A stretch of DNA of 34,201 bases from Bacteroidia bacterium. GTDB taxonomy: Bacteria; Bacteroidota; Bacteroidia; Chitinophagales; Saprospiraceae. This document shows, one piece after another, positions 1 through 7,234 of the stretch. The position numbers and the translations under genes are program-made. Position 1 is the stretch's first letter; every line of letters starts with the position of its first letter. The notes beneath the pieces were generated by a model. That model searched no databases. It was not told the DNA's origin and was given only the letters and a program-made list of their open reading frames with translations. Where the stretch lies: positions 1-34,201 of the forward strand of contig JAUIKE010000087.1 in the NCBI GenBank assembly GCA_030430845.1, read 5' to 3'.

Positions 1-121
1 CACCTTCTTTCCGTCCTATAAAAAAGCAGAATAGTAGAAATAAAATTACCATTCTGATGATTTCCCGTTATTTTAGTTGAAAGGGAAGAGTGGAATGAGT
101 AATTTGTGGAGGCACAATCAT

Positions 122-169
122 ATGAAAGTCAATCTTCCAAAATTTATCAATCAAGAAAAATTAATCTAA
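122..169 (+). other. possible leader peptide ORF
   Basis: A 15-codon ORF (MKVNLPKFINQEKLI) starts at ATG 122. It follows a GGAGG sequence (108-112) with a 9-nt gap, which is a textbook Shine-Dalgarno arrangement and uncommon in Bacteroidota. Its TAA (167-169) overlaps the ATG (169-171) of the next gene as TAATG, the layout of translational coupling. It may instead be chance, because a GTG-started N-terminal extension of the next gene covers the same bases in another frame. Confidence 0.3.
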
Positions 170-501
170 TGGCAAAAAGAAAATTGAGGCTGACAGCTTT
201 TGCCCGTTTTGTGATCGTTATGGTATTCCTGGCTCCCCTAGCGTATATGGGCGCTTCTTATTATAACGGCGAGGATGGTTTTCAGAACCTGAAGGATTTA
301 CTGGGCATTGGCCAAAAGGAGCAAACCGAGCAAAGTGATCAGCGTAATAACCAATTCAATAACAATAACAATAGTAAAAGTACTATTAGCTACGAAGAAC
401 TGATTAAGGAAAATAAGGTTTTGAAAGATTCCGTCAGATCCAAGGACCGACAGATCTACAAGCTTAAGCAGAGAATCATTGACCTTCAAATGGACCGCTA
501 A
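169..501 (+). CDS. small single-TM protein with C-terminal coiled coil
   Basis: The product has 110 residues and no family I recognise. The N-terminus is basic (MAKRKLRL). One transmembrane helix follows at about residues 13-30, then an Asn-rich linker (NNQFNNNNN) and a charged heptad-like C-terminus (about 72-110) likely to form a coiled coil. That layout recalls FtsB/FtsL-type bitopic proteins, but no diagnostic motif is present, so this is only a resemblance. ATG 169 is preferred over GTG 106 because the upstream 21 residues are polar and unlike a membrane-protein N-terminus. The next gene starts 1 bp after the stop, so the two are probably one operon of small membrane proteins. Confidence 0.6.
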   Translation: MAKRKLRLTAFARFVIVMVFLAPLAYMGASYYNGEDGFQNLKDLLGIGQKEQTEQSDQRNNQFNNNNNSKSTISYEELIKENKVLKDSVRSKDRQIYKLKQRIIDLQMDR

Positions 502-502
502 T

Positions 503-877
503 ATGATGGAAATGACGATTATTCAGGAGTATAGCCTGATGGGCAGCATTGTACGGGTATTACTGAACGGCTTGGCGATGTTTGCCATTGCTTATATACT
601 GAAAAGTGTAGACTTTAAAACACTGAAGGATGCTATTATTGCCGCCTTGATCATGGCGGTCTTCAACGTGACGATCGCCCCGATCCTGGAGTTTTTTACC
701 AGTCCCATTCGACTGATCACCTTCGGCCTGTTTAACATCGTTATCGATGCAGCCCTGCTTTATGGGATATCAGCTTTATTAAAAGGTTTTACCATTAAAG
801 GCTTTGGAGGAGCTTTGCTGCTGGCAGTATTGCTTTCTATGGCCAATGGCTTATTGCATATGATCTATTTCGGATAA
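503..877 (+). CDS. holin-4 superfamily (PF04020-like) membrane protein
   Basis: The product has about 124 residues in four hydrophobic segments. The stretch NVTIAPILEFFTSPIRLITFGLFNIVIDA has the pattern of the Phage_holin_4_2/DUF360 family (RPIL.lLTLPl.llTLGLF..viNa), with a second helix pair at the C-terminus. These are chromosomal inner-membrane proteins of unknown function, and nothing nearby suggests phage. ATG 503 lies 1 bp after the preceding stop; ATGs at 506 and 512 are equally possible. Its stop codon (875-877) lies inside the palindromic terminator that follows. Confidence 0.75.
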   Translation: MMEMTIIQEYSLMGSIVRVLLNGLAMFAIAYILKSVDFKTLKDAIIAALIMAVFNVTIAPILEFFTSPIRLITFGLFNIVIDAALLYGISALLKGFTIKGFGGALLLAVLLSMANGLLHMIYFG

Positions 878-914
878 AAAAAGAGCCGGCGAATTCGCCG
901 GCTCTTTTTTTATC
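873..914. terminator. bidirectional terminator, perfect 42-bp palindrome
   Basis: A7/GC-rich core/T7 palindrome centred at 893/894 with no spacer. It contains the stop codon of the + strand membrane gene and ends 1 bp before the stop codon of the - strand carbonic anhydrase gene. The symmetrical A-run and T-run let it serve both convergent genes. Confidence 0.9.
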
Positions 915-915
915 T

Positions 916-1509
916 TTATACGATTTCTCCTAAAAATTCCACTTCCCCACTACCTAAGTTGTAATAAGCCGGGATAACTTTTACTTCTCTTTCACTCATC
1001 GCTTTTTGAATGATGGGAGAGCGACTGATGATCTGCGCAGAATTCATTTCAGCATTCTTTTTCACCACCGCATTTACGCTCTTGTCGGCTGAAGCATCAA
1101 TGGCCGGTACAATTTCTGCAACTAAGTGGTTAAGGCTATAACCATTGTCTCCTCCGGCGATGGCCGCCGTCACAGCACCACAGCTTTCGTGACCAAGAAC
1201 AACAATTAAGTTGACACCTAGGTGAGCAACCGCATATTCAATGCTACCTAATGAAGCGGTATTGGCTATGTTGCCGGCTACACGGACTGTAAAAATATCT
1301 CCAATTCCTTGATCAAATGCCAATTCCGGGACTACTCGGGAGTCCGCACAACCTAGTATGATGGCAAAAGGAGCCTGATGTCCTGTCAATGACTGACGTC
1401 TGGCGGAGGAGTTGTTGGGATTGGTCTGTTTTTCTGCTACATAACGCTCGTTTCCTTCCTTGAGTCGGGCAAGGGCATCCTGCCAACTTAGATTTTCGGC
1501 ACTGCTCAT
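916..1509 (-). CDS. can: beta-class carbonic anhydrase
   Basis: Interconverts CO2 and bicarbonate in the cytoplasm. The zinc-site signature of beta carbonic anhydrases is intact: C54-A-D56-S-R58 (CADSR) and H107-E-S-C110 (GHESCG). The length (197 residues) fits the short bacterial beta-CA type. The ATG at 1509 is well placed, and the conserved fold begins soon after (LSWQDALARLKEGNERY). It is monocistronic, converging on the upstream membrane gene through the shared palindromic terminator. The enzyme family is certain; the symbol rests on family assignment only. Confidence 0.93.
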   Translation of the reverse strand: MSSAENLSWQDALARLKEGNERYVAEKQTNPNNSSARRQSLTGHQAPFAIILGCADSRVVPELAFDQGIGDIFTVRVAGNIANTASLGSIEYAVAHLGVNLIVVLGHESCGAVTAAIAGGDNGYSLNHLVAEIVPAIDASADKSVNAVVKKNAEMNSAQIISRSPIIQKAMSEREVKVIPAYYNLGSGEVEFLGEIV

Positions 1510-2055
1510 TTTTTATGGTTTTATTATTGTGAATATAAAGTGATAGAGTGATTATTTTTTGTAATAGTAAAACTATAAAAAAAAACGGAAGTAGCGTTTT
1601 TTTTAATAAAAAAGTATGCATAAAGCTCCCTGGTGGGGAGGACTGTTAAGTTCTACCCGCCGCTGGGGCTCCATGCGATGACCAAAAGTTCAAATGTCAC
1701 TATACTTACCATCTACTTTTCCTGACCGCCTCTACAGGCGGTTACCTTTTACTTTTTACAAGCAAGTTGCATCGCAATTTGCGTTAATTAGAAATAGATT
1801 TTACACCCACTCCAAAATTTTTTTAACTGAAAATCATGGAAGGCTGATTGAAAAAATAGTTCGATCAACTTGGGTTTAACTATATGTAAATCAGTATTTT
1901 AACGTACGTTGCCTGTTTGGTGTAAAAAGTTATTCATAAATGATTATTTATGTTTTGTATAAAAAATATAGATAGTAGTTTATGAAAAATAGCTTCATCT
2001 TTGAGGCATCGAAATCAAATTTTAAACAAAACAAAACAAAACAAAACGAAAGATC
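1510..2055. other. 546-bp intergenic region with hairpins and a repeat trace
   Basis: No convincing gene is present; an ORF at 1694-1879 has no recognisable content. Visible structure: an A-run/T-run hairpin at about 1579-1604 (loop 1588-1594), a 7-bp stem at 1725-1742 with a CTAC loop, and a 15-bp block at 1639-1653 that recurs inverted at 9360-9374. The right part (1880-2055) is AT-rich and carries the promoter region and 5' leader of the next small gene. Confidence 0.6.
2024..2047 (+). repeat. AAAAC simple sequence repeat in 5' leader
   Basis: Four complete AAAAC units plus a partial one end 8 bp before the ATG at 2056. The tract lies where a ribosome would dock. The unit length is 5 bp, so unit gain or loss would change leader spacing rather than reading frame. 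Confidence 0.8.
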
Positions 2056-2319
2056 ATGGTTATTGAATTATCTGAGCAGTATACGCACGGCCCTTGCAAA
2101 GTGAACGGCAAAAAATACTCTGATGATGAGTTACAAAAGGTCGTTCTGAAATGGATGAATAAGCAGGGTATCAATACCTCTCAAGTTAAGTTTAATCCTG
2201 ACGGAACCGTCCAGGTAAATGAAGGCCCTAGTTTGAAACTGCACAGCCTGATCCTACAGGCAGAAGAACTGGGACTGGAAATGAAGTTTACCAAGAAAAC
2301 ACTTATTGAACTCTGCTAG
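2056..2319 (+). CDS. hypothetical 87-residue protein
   Basis: I do not recognise a family. The product is soluble-looking, with no signal peptide or TM helix, and has mixed alpha/beta character. It has short charged segments (KVNGKKYSDDELQKVVLKW) and ends in a C-terminal cysteine (IELC); a second cysteine is at residue 14. ATG 2056 follows an A-rich leader typical of Bacteroidota initiation. It is followed 54 bp later by a 45-residue membrane peptide gene and then a terminator, so the two probably form one transcript. Confidence 0.6.
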   Translation: MVIELSEQYTHGPCKVNGKKYSDDELQKVVLKWMNKQGINTSQVKFNPDGTVQVNEGPSLKLHSLILQAEELGLEMKFTKKTLIELC

Positions 2320-2373
2320 ATCTGCGGAGAAACGAACTGCTGAAAAGTCAACTTTAAACAAAAAACACAGAAC

Positions 2374-2511
2374 ATGGAATCACTAAACTGGCTAATTGGA
2401 AGTATCCCGGTCACAGAATTGTCGCCGCTTTATTGGAATAAGTTATTGATTTGCTCTTTCATTATCTGCCTGCTGCTTGTGTTGGCAGGATCAAAAAGGG
2501 TTCTGGAGTAG
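2374..2511 (+). CDS. 45-residue single-TM microprotein
   Basis: The product runs from MESLNWLIGS to SKRVLE. One strongly hydrophobic helix spans about residues 23-39 (KLLICSFIICLLLVLAG) and is followed by a short basic tail. An A-rich sequence (ACAAAAAACACAGAAC) precedes the ATG. The TAG stop at 2509-2511 abuts the left arm of a strong terminator, which supports this being the true end of a transcribed gene. The function is unknown; its cistron partner is the 87-residue protein upstream. Confidence 0.5.
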   Translation: MESLNWLIGSIPVTELSPLYWNKLLICSFIICLLLVLAGSKRVLE

Positions 2512-2541
2512 GAGTAAGGCGGCTGTAGGCCGCCTTACTCC
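2511..2541 (+). terminator. strong 13-bp-stem terminator
   Basis: Perfect GC-rich stem of 13 bp (2511-2523 with 2529-2541) and a 5-nt loop, followed by CTTTAATG and a T-run at about 2553-2561. The left arm starts at the last base of the stop codon of the 45-residue ORF. Confidence 0.8.
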
Positions 2542-2588
2542 TTTAATGAAAACATTTTTTTTCTAAATTTTCAAACCAAAGCTTAATT

Positions 2589-4112
2589 GTGAAGAACCAA
2601 CTATTCATTCAAGACAGAAGTTCAGAAGATTTGCTTCTTCCGGATCAGAAAACCAAAGTAGCAGTAGCTATGGGCGACGGTATTGGCCCTGAGATCATGG
2701 AGGCTACCCTCAAAATATTAGAAGCAGTCCAGGCGCCCATCGAAGCGGAATTTGTGAAACTAGGCGAACAGCTTTACCGTGCCGGTAACACTGCCGGCAT
2801 AGACCCGGAAGCCTGGGACATTATCCGACGAAACAAAATACTACTAAAAGCACCTATTACCACCCCTCAGGGAAAGGGGTATAAAAGCCTGAACGTAACC
2901 TTGAGAAAATCCCTGGGCTTATTCGCCAATGTGCGTCCCTGCAAATCTTTTCATCCTTTCATAGCAACTAAGCACCCCAAACTGGATGTGGTGATCATCC
3001 GGGAGAATGAGGAGGATCTGTATGCCGGAATTGAGCATCGCCAGACGCAGGACGTGGTGCAGTGCCTTAAATTGATCACCCGGCCGGGATGTGAGCGAAT
3101 CATCCGGTATGCCTTTGAATACGCCCGCGTGTATGAGCGCAAAAAGGTGACCTGCATGGTCAAGGATAACATCATGAAACTGACAGACGGCTTGTTTCAC
3201 CAGGTGTTTAAAGAAATTGGAAAAGAATATCCTTCCATCGAGCAGGAAGTGCAGATCATTGACATCGGTACTGCTAAGCTGGCCGACAGCCCGGAGAATT
3301 ACGATGTAGTGGTGACCTCTAACTTGTATGGAGACATCATCTCAGACGTGGTGGCCCAGATAACCGGATCGGTAGGACTAGCGGGGTCGGCTAACATCGG
3401 AACGGACTGTGCCATGTTCGAGGCCATCCACGGTTCGGCACCCGATATAGCGGGAAAAAATATAGCCAACCCTTCCGGTCTAATCAATGCGGCTACCATG
3501 ATGTTGATGCATATCGGAGAAATGGAAAAAGCACAGATTATCCAAAATGCCTTACTGAAAACCATCGAAGACGGCATCCATACAGGCGATATTTACGATG
3601 AGAAAGTGAGCCGTCGTAAAGTTAATACCGAAGAGTTTACAGCGGCTGTCATTGAGCGCCTAGGTCAGGAACCACAGGAATTGGAAGCAGTGAGCTATAC
3701 TGGAGAAAAAGAACAGATCCTCATTCCTTCCTATGAGCGCAAGAAGCAGGAAAAAAGCCTGATGGGCGTAGATGTGTTCATCGATTGGGAAGGCACTGAT
3801 CCGGATGTTATCGGCACGCGCCTGCAAGAGGCTGCCGGGCGGATCATGCAGTTAAAAATGATCACCAACAGAGGGGTAAAAGTATTTCCTAACGGCTTAC
3901 CCGAAACCTTCTGTACGGATCATTGGAGATGCCGTTTTATATCCTCCGAGGCCAAATTGGTCAATGGAAAGGCCGATTACCTGCCGGTTTATTATGAAAG
4001 CGTAGTAGCCTTGTTGTCGGAATTGCACGCCAAAGGTTTCGATGTGATCAAAACAGAGAATCTTTACAGTTTTGATGGGAAGCGGCAGTTTTCATTGGGA
4101 CAGGGGGAATAA
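2589..4112 (+). CDS. icd: NADP-type isocitrate dehydrogenase, long form
   Basis: Oxidatively decarboxylates isocitrate to 2-oxoglutarate in the TCA cycle. The isopropylmalate/isocitrate dehydrogenase fold is clear: MGDGIGPE near residue 28, the substrate-binding S100-x-N102...R106...R116 segment, NLYGDIISD (metal-binding Asp), and the nucleotide-site HGSAPDIAGKNIANP. At 507 residues, with an extra C-terminal domain (about 385-507), it matches the Thermus/Rickettsia-type long ICDH rather than the ~415-residue E. coli type. Cofactor choice is inferred from that class and not read from a motif. GTG 2589 is the chosen start because the first ATG lies inside the conserved core. Confidence 0.92.
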   Translation: MKNQLFIQDRSSEDLLLPDQKTKVAVAMGDGIGPEIMEATLKILEAVQAPIEAEFVKLGEQLYRAGNTAGIDPEAWDIIRRNKILLKAPITTPQGKGYKSLNVTLRKSLGLFANVRPCKSFHPFIATKHPKLDVVIIRENEEDLYAGIEHRQTQDVVQCLKLITRPGCERIIRYAFEYARVYERKKVTCMVKDNIMKLTDGLFHQVFKEIGKEYPSIEQEVQIIDIGTAKLADSPENYDVVVTSNLYGDIISDVVAQITGSVGLAGSANIGTDCAMFEAIHGSAPDIAGKNIANPSGLINAATMMLMHIGEMEKAQIIQNALLKTIEDGIHTGDIYDEKVSRRKVNTEEFTAAVIERLGQEPQELEAVSYTGEKEQILIPSYERKKQEKSLMGVDVFIDWEGTDPDVIGTRLQEAAGRIMQLKMITNRGVKVFPNGLPETFCTDHWRCRFISSEAKLVNGKADYLPVYYESVVALLSELHAKGFDVIKTENLYSFDGKRQFSLGQGE

Positions 4113-4114
4113 TA

Positions 4115-4152
4115 ATAAAAAAACCGCTGCCGTTCGGCAGCGGTTTTTTTAT
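4115..4152. terminator. bidirectional terminator between icd and iscA-like gene
   Basis: 17-bp perfect stem (4115-4131 with 4136-4152), a GTTC loop, and A7 and T7 flanks inside the stem. It lies 2 bp after the icd stop and includes the last bases of the opposing gene (stop at 4149-4151). Confidence 0.9.
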
Positions 4153-4475
4153 ACAGAGAAGCTCTCTCCACAGGCGCAGGTACGCGAAGCATTCGGATTG
4201 TTGAATTGAAATCCCTTTCCATCCAGGCCTCCGGAAAATTCGAGCGTGGTGTTGCAGAGGTACAGAAAACTTTTGAGGTCGGTAACGACCTTGATGCCGT
4301 TATCTTCAAAAGGCTGATCTTCCGGCTTCGGTTCATTGGTGAACTCCATTTCATAGGTCAAACCAGAACAACCACCACTACTTACCCACACGCGGATGAA
4401 ATAATCATCTCCGTACCCTTCTTTTTCTTTTATTTGGGCAACTCTCTTTTTTGCACTATCTGCCACGAATATCAT
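4149..4475 (-). CDS. A-type Fe-S carrier protein (IscA/SufA/ErpA family)
   Basis: Carries or delivers iron-sulfur clusters to apoproteins in the cytoplasm. The three family cysteines are present: C36 in VSSGGCSGLTY, and C100 and C102 in SRTCACGESF near the C-terminus. The length (108 residues) is normal. The ATG at 4475 is followed directly by the conserved N-terminus. The cysteine desulfurase gene lies 102 bp upstream on the same strand, which fits a Fe-S assembly pair. IscU and ferredoxin genes are not in the window. IscA, SufA and ErpA cannot be told apart by sequence alone, so no symbol is given. Confidence 0.93.
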   Translation of the reverse strand: MIFVADSAKKRVAQIKEKEGYGDDYFIRVWVSSGGCSGLTYEMEFTNEPKPEDQPFEDNGIKVVTDLKSFLYLCNTTLEFSGGLDGKGFQFNNPNASRTCACGESFSV

Positions 4476-4492
4476 AGGTCTTTATTTTTATT

Positions 4493-4500
4493 CAAATTTA
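4493..4500 (-). promoter_or_regulatory. candidate -7 box for the A-type Fe-S carrier gene
   Basis: On the minus strand this reads TAAATTTG, an exact match to the Bacteroidota -7 consensus TAnnTTTG, 18 bp before the ATG at 4475. No well-spaced -33 TTTG is visible, so this is a candidate only. If real, the gene can be transcribed apart from the desulfurase gene. Confidence 0.3.
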
Positions 4501-4577
4501 TTCCAAATTATGTAAAACTGGTATTATTTCAAAAACATTATCGAAAACGACTTGGTTCAAGGGGGGCAGATTTGAGC

Positions 4578-5777
4578 TTAAATCAAACCTTCTTTGAACA
4601 TCATCCACACTGGACTGATGGATCTCGCCTGCTTCACAGCCGCAATAATTTTCTGAGCTGCCTTTTCAATGTCTTCTTCCTGTGTAAAGCGCCCGAGGCT
4701 GATCCTGATAGAAGAATGCGCCCGCTCCTCATCCAACCCCATGGCCAGCAGTACATGCGAAGGTTCCAGTGAAGCTGATGTGCAGGCAGAACCTGAAGAG
4801 ATGGCCAGATCGTGTTTCAGGCTAATCATCAAACCTTCTGCTTCCACATGGCGGAAAGCTATATTCGTAACATGGGGTAGGCGGGCAGCAGCCTGGTCAA
4901 TATTTAGATAGGATTCTTCTACAGTATTCAATAAAGTTTTTTCCAGCCGGTTCCGTAACTCAAAGAGCCGGGCCGCTTCTTGTTCTCTTTCTTCCAGGGC
5001 AATGCCGGCGGCTTTTCCAAAACCTACGATAGCCGGTACATTGAGGGTGCCTGAGCGCATCCCTTTCTCGTGCCCGCCTCCGTGGATTTGAGCGGCCAGT
5101 TTGACCCTCGGGTGGCGTTTTCGTACATACAGGGCTCCGATGCCCTTCGGGCCATACATTTTATGAGCGCTGAAGGCCATTAGATGCACACCTGCTTCTC
5201 CAGGATAGGCAGGAATTTTTCCTACAGCCTGCGTGGCATCACTCATCAGGAGAACACCATGCTGTTCGCAAATCTCTCCTATGGCTTTCATCGGTTGAAT
5301 AACGCCCGTTTCGTTATTGGCCCACATGATGGACACCAATACCGTATCAGGGCGAATAGCTGCTTTTAAGTCCTCCAGGTTTATATATCCGTGTTGATCT
5401 ACATCCAGATAAGTAATTTCTCCTCCTTTTTTTTCAATTGCGTAACAAGCATCCAATACCGCATTATGCTCGGTTTTTACGGTAATAATATGCCGCCCTT
5501 TCCGATGATACATCTCATATACGCCTTTGAGCGCAAGATTGTCAGATTCGGTAGCACCAGAGGTGAAAATGATTTCCTCCGCTTCTACTCCGATCAGTTG
5601 GGCGATCTGCTTCCGGGCCTGGTCAACGGCTTCTTCGGCCATCCAGCCCCAGGCGTGAGATCGGCTGGCCGCATTGCCGGGGCGCTCGTAGAAGTAGGGA
5701 AGCATGGCTTCTACTACCTTCGGATCGGTAGGGGTGGTGGCATTGTAGTCGAGGTAGATGAAGTGTTCGTTGTTCAT
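4578..5777 (-). CDS. iscS: cysteine desulfurase, IscS/NifS family
   Basis: PLP enzyme that removes sulfur from cysteine to supply Fe-S cluster assembly. Visible features: YLDYNATTP at the N-terminus, FTSGATESDN (cofactor phosphate site), H104 in KTEHNAVLD (PLP stacking), K206 in SAHKMYGPKG (Schiff-base lysine), and the mobile loop SSGSACTS with catalytic C332. The short SSGSACTS loop places it with group I (NifS/IscS) rather than SufS. The length (399) is typical. It is followed on the same strand by the A-type carrier gene. The 249-bp region upstream, shared with divergent mutA, holds a large inverted repeat. Confidence 0.93.
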   Translation of the reverse strand: MNNEHFIYLDYNATTPTDPKVVEAMLPYFYERPGNAASRSHAWGWMAEEAVDQARKQIAQLIGVEAEEIIFTSGATESDNLALKGVYEMYHRKGRHIITVKTEHNAVLDACYAIEKKGGEITYLDVDQHGYINLEDLKAAIRPDTVLVSIMWANNETGVIQPMKAIGEICEQHGVLLMSDATQAVGKIPAYPGEAGVHLMAFSAHKMYGPKGIGALYVRKRHPRVKLAAQIHGGGHEKGMRSGTLNVPAIVGFGKAAGIALEEREQEAARLFELRNRLEKTLLNTVEESYLNIDQAAARLPHVTNIAFRHVEAEGLMISLKHDLAISSGSACTSASLEPSHVLLAMGLDEERAHSSIRISLGRFTQEEDIEKAAQKIIAAVKQARSISPVWMMFKEGLI

Positions 5778-5803
5778 TGTGGAATGTGTTCATGTTTGAT
5801 GGC

Positions 5804-5919
5804 TGTCTGGATCGCAGATTTTCGCGGATTGAGCAGATGTCACGGAAATGATTTTTGACCTTTGGTCAAAAATCTATCTGTGTAATCCGTTCAATCTGCG
5901 GAAATCCGTGATCCAGACA
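5804..5919. repeat. 116-bp imperfect inverted repeat
   Basis: The outer 10 bp (TGTCTGGATC) are perfectly repeated inverted at the right end. The middle ~35 bp pair imperfectly, with mostly A/G or C/T differences. The centre is a perfect 11-bp stem (5850-5860 with 5864-5874) with a TTT loop. It contains several CGCGGATT/GCAGATT-like words, a kind of intergenic repeat seen in other environmental genomes. It lies between the divergent iscS and mutA starts and is not a simple terminator. Confidence 0.85.
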
Positions 5920-5975
5920 ATAAAAACACCTCAAAATTAATGAGGTTTCTCACCTTCCCATTCTTTTAAAACTCA

Positions 5976-5983
5976 TATCTTTA
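5976..5983 (+). promoter_or_regulatory. candidate -7 box for mutA
   Basis: TATCTTTA differs from TAnnTTTG only in the last base and lies 43 bp upstream of the mutA ATG, outside the inverted repeat. No clear -33 element is seen. Confidence 0.2.
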
Positions 5984-6026
5984 TCACTTAACAAGTTTAA
6001 GCCTTCGAAGTTAAAAAAAGTGCAAT

Positions 6027-7190
6027 ATGCAAACCATTTTTGATGAATTTCCTCCAGTTTCCAAAGAAGAGTGGCTTCAGAAAATTGAAAAAGACCTGAG
6101 AGGGAAACCTTTGTCGGATCTGCAATGGCAATTAGAAGATAATATAAATGTGGATGCCCTGTATCATCCCGATGATCAGGTGCCGGCGACTGCCCTTTCC
6201 TGGAATGGAAGGAGCGAGAATGAATGGGAAATTGGAGAATACATCATTGAGGATAAAACCTCAGAAGCTAATAAATTGGCTTTAAAGGGATTGCAGGGAG
6301 GTGCTCAGGCATTGCTTTTCCGGCTTAAGAAAGATATTGACAAAGAAGCATTGGCCGAATTGCTGAATGGTATAGAATTAGACCTTATTTCAACCCATTT
6401 CGAACAGTTCTATGCCGATAAAGACCCGGTCAAACTCCTCAATCTGATATTTGACCATATTAAAGAAGTGGAAAAGGACCCGGCACTTATTGAAGGCTCC
6501 ATTGATTTTGACCCGATGCTGGATTGGGTAGATCCACCTATGGATAAGATGAAGGAGTGCATTGTATTTTGTCAGGAAAATATGCCCAAGTTTAAAATTC
6601 TTCAGGTCAACGGCCGGGAGTATCACGGGGGCAATGAATATTCAAGCAGGGAATTGGGGTATATCCTGGCAAAGGGAAATGAATACTTGTCCTACTTAAG
6701 TGAACAGGGCTTAGATCCTGCGCTGGTTAACAGCCATATGCAATTTGCCATTTCCATCAGCACCAGTTTCTTTGTAGAAATTGCCAAGTTGCGTGCTTTC
6801 CGCCTGCTGTGGGGCAATGTATTACAGGCGCATGGCGTGGATCCGACTCAGATCCCAGCGGTGGAAGTTCACCTGGCTCGCGAAACACAAGTCGAGGATA
6901 TTCATACCAATATGATCCGGGCTACCACCCAGGCCATGTCAGCCGTTATTGGCGGGGCCGATCGGCTGTACGTTCGTCCGGCCAATTTGGTAAAAAAGGA
7001 AGCACCTATGCCCTTTACTTTGCGTATTGCCAGAAATGCCCAGCATCTCCTGAAATTGGAAAGCTATCTTAACAGGGTAGTCGATCCGTCTGCCGGCAGC
7101 TATTACATTGAAGCCTTAACCGACAAATTAGCGGATGAGGCATGGGCGAAGTTTCAGGAAATAGAGTTAAGTAATGAGTTCAGCTTATAA
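6027..7190 (+). CDS. mutA: methylmalonyl-CoA mutase small-subunit-like protein, C-terminally short
   Basis: Homologous to the non-cobalamin-binding small/beta subunit of methylmalonyl-CoA mutase (succinyl-CoA/methylmalonyl-CoA interconversion). Family segments are clear: an N-terminal FPPVSKEEWLQKIEKDLRG, a TIM-barrel body with ILQVNGREYHGGNEY and AHGVDPTQIPAVEVHLARET, and VVDPSAGSYYIEALTDKLADEAW. The protein stops at residue 387, right after KFQEIE. Family members I recall run on for at least ~60-70 residues (short beta form) or more than 200 (full MutA). The last codons (FSL-stop) lie inside a perfect 28-bp-arm hairpin shared with the convergent regulator gene. No mutB follows, although mutA-mutB pairs are usual. 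It may be a truncated and possibly non-functional copy. Confidence 0.8.
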   Translation: MQTIFDEFPPVSKEEWLQKIEKDLRGKPLSDLQWQLEDNINVDALYHPDDQVPATALSWNGRSENEWEIGEYIIEDKTSEANKLALKGLQGGAQALLFRLKKDIDKEALAELLNGIELDLISTHFEQFYADKDPVKLLNLIFDHIKEVEKDPALIEGSIDFDPMLDWVDPPMDKMKECIVFCQENMPKFKILQVNGREYHGGNEYSSRELGYILAKGNEYLSYLSEQGLDPALVNSHMQFAISISTSFFVEIAKLRAFRLLWGNVLQAHGVDPTQIPAVEVHLARETQVEDIHTNMIRATTQAMSAVIGGADRLYVRPANLVKKEAPMPFTLRIARNAQHLLKLESYLNRVVDPSAGSYYIEALTDKLADEAWAKFQEIELSNEFSL

Positions 7191-7234
7191 AAAAAACACC
7201 GCCAGCGGCGGTGTTTTTTTTATAAGCTGAACTC
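7176..7234. terminator. shared hairpin terminator that encodes two C-termini
   Basis: Perfect 28-bp arms (7176-7203 and 7207-7234) with a 3-nt AGC loop. The inner part is a normal bidirectional terminator (A8-CACCGCC / GGCGGTG-T8). The outer 13 bp of each arm are coding: they spell the last residues and stop of mutA on one strand and of the LytTR regulator on the other, so both proteins end in EFSL. Confidence 0.92.

Noticed and set aside
503..877. Phage origin for the holin-like gene
   Set aside because: PF04020-type proteins are common chromosomal membrane proteins, and no phage gene is near.
1620..1690. Possible tRNA-like 3' end (GGGGCTCCA)
   Set aside because: No matching acceptor arm, anticodon arm or T-loop consensus could be folded.
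1694..1879. 61-codon ORF downstream of the carbonic anhydrase gene
   Set aside because: No start context, no family, and it runs through a small hairpin; treated as chance.
4206..4772. 188-codon plus-strand ORF across the Fe-S genes
   Set aside because: Antisense to two clear genes, with low-complexity content and no family resemblance.
5391..5858. 155-codon plus-strand ORF over the start of iscS
   Set aside because: It is antisense to strongly conserved desulfurase codons and contains no domain; it is a shadow of iscS.
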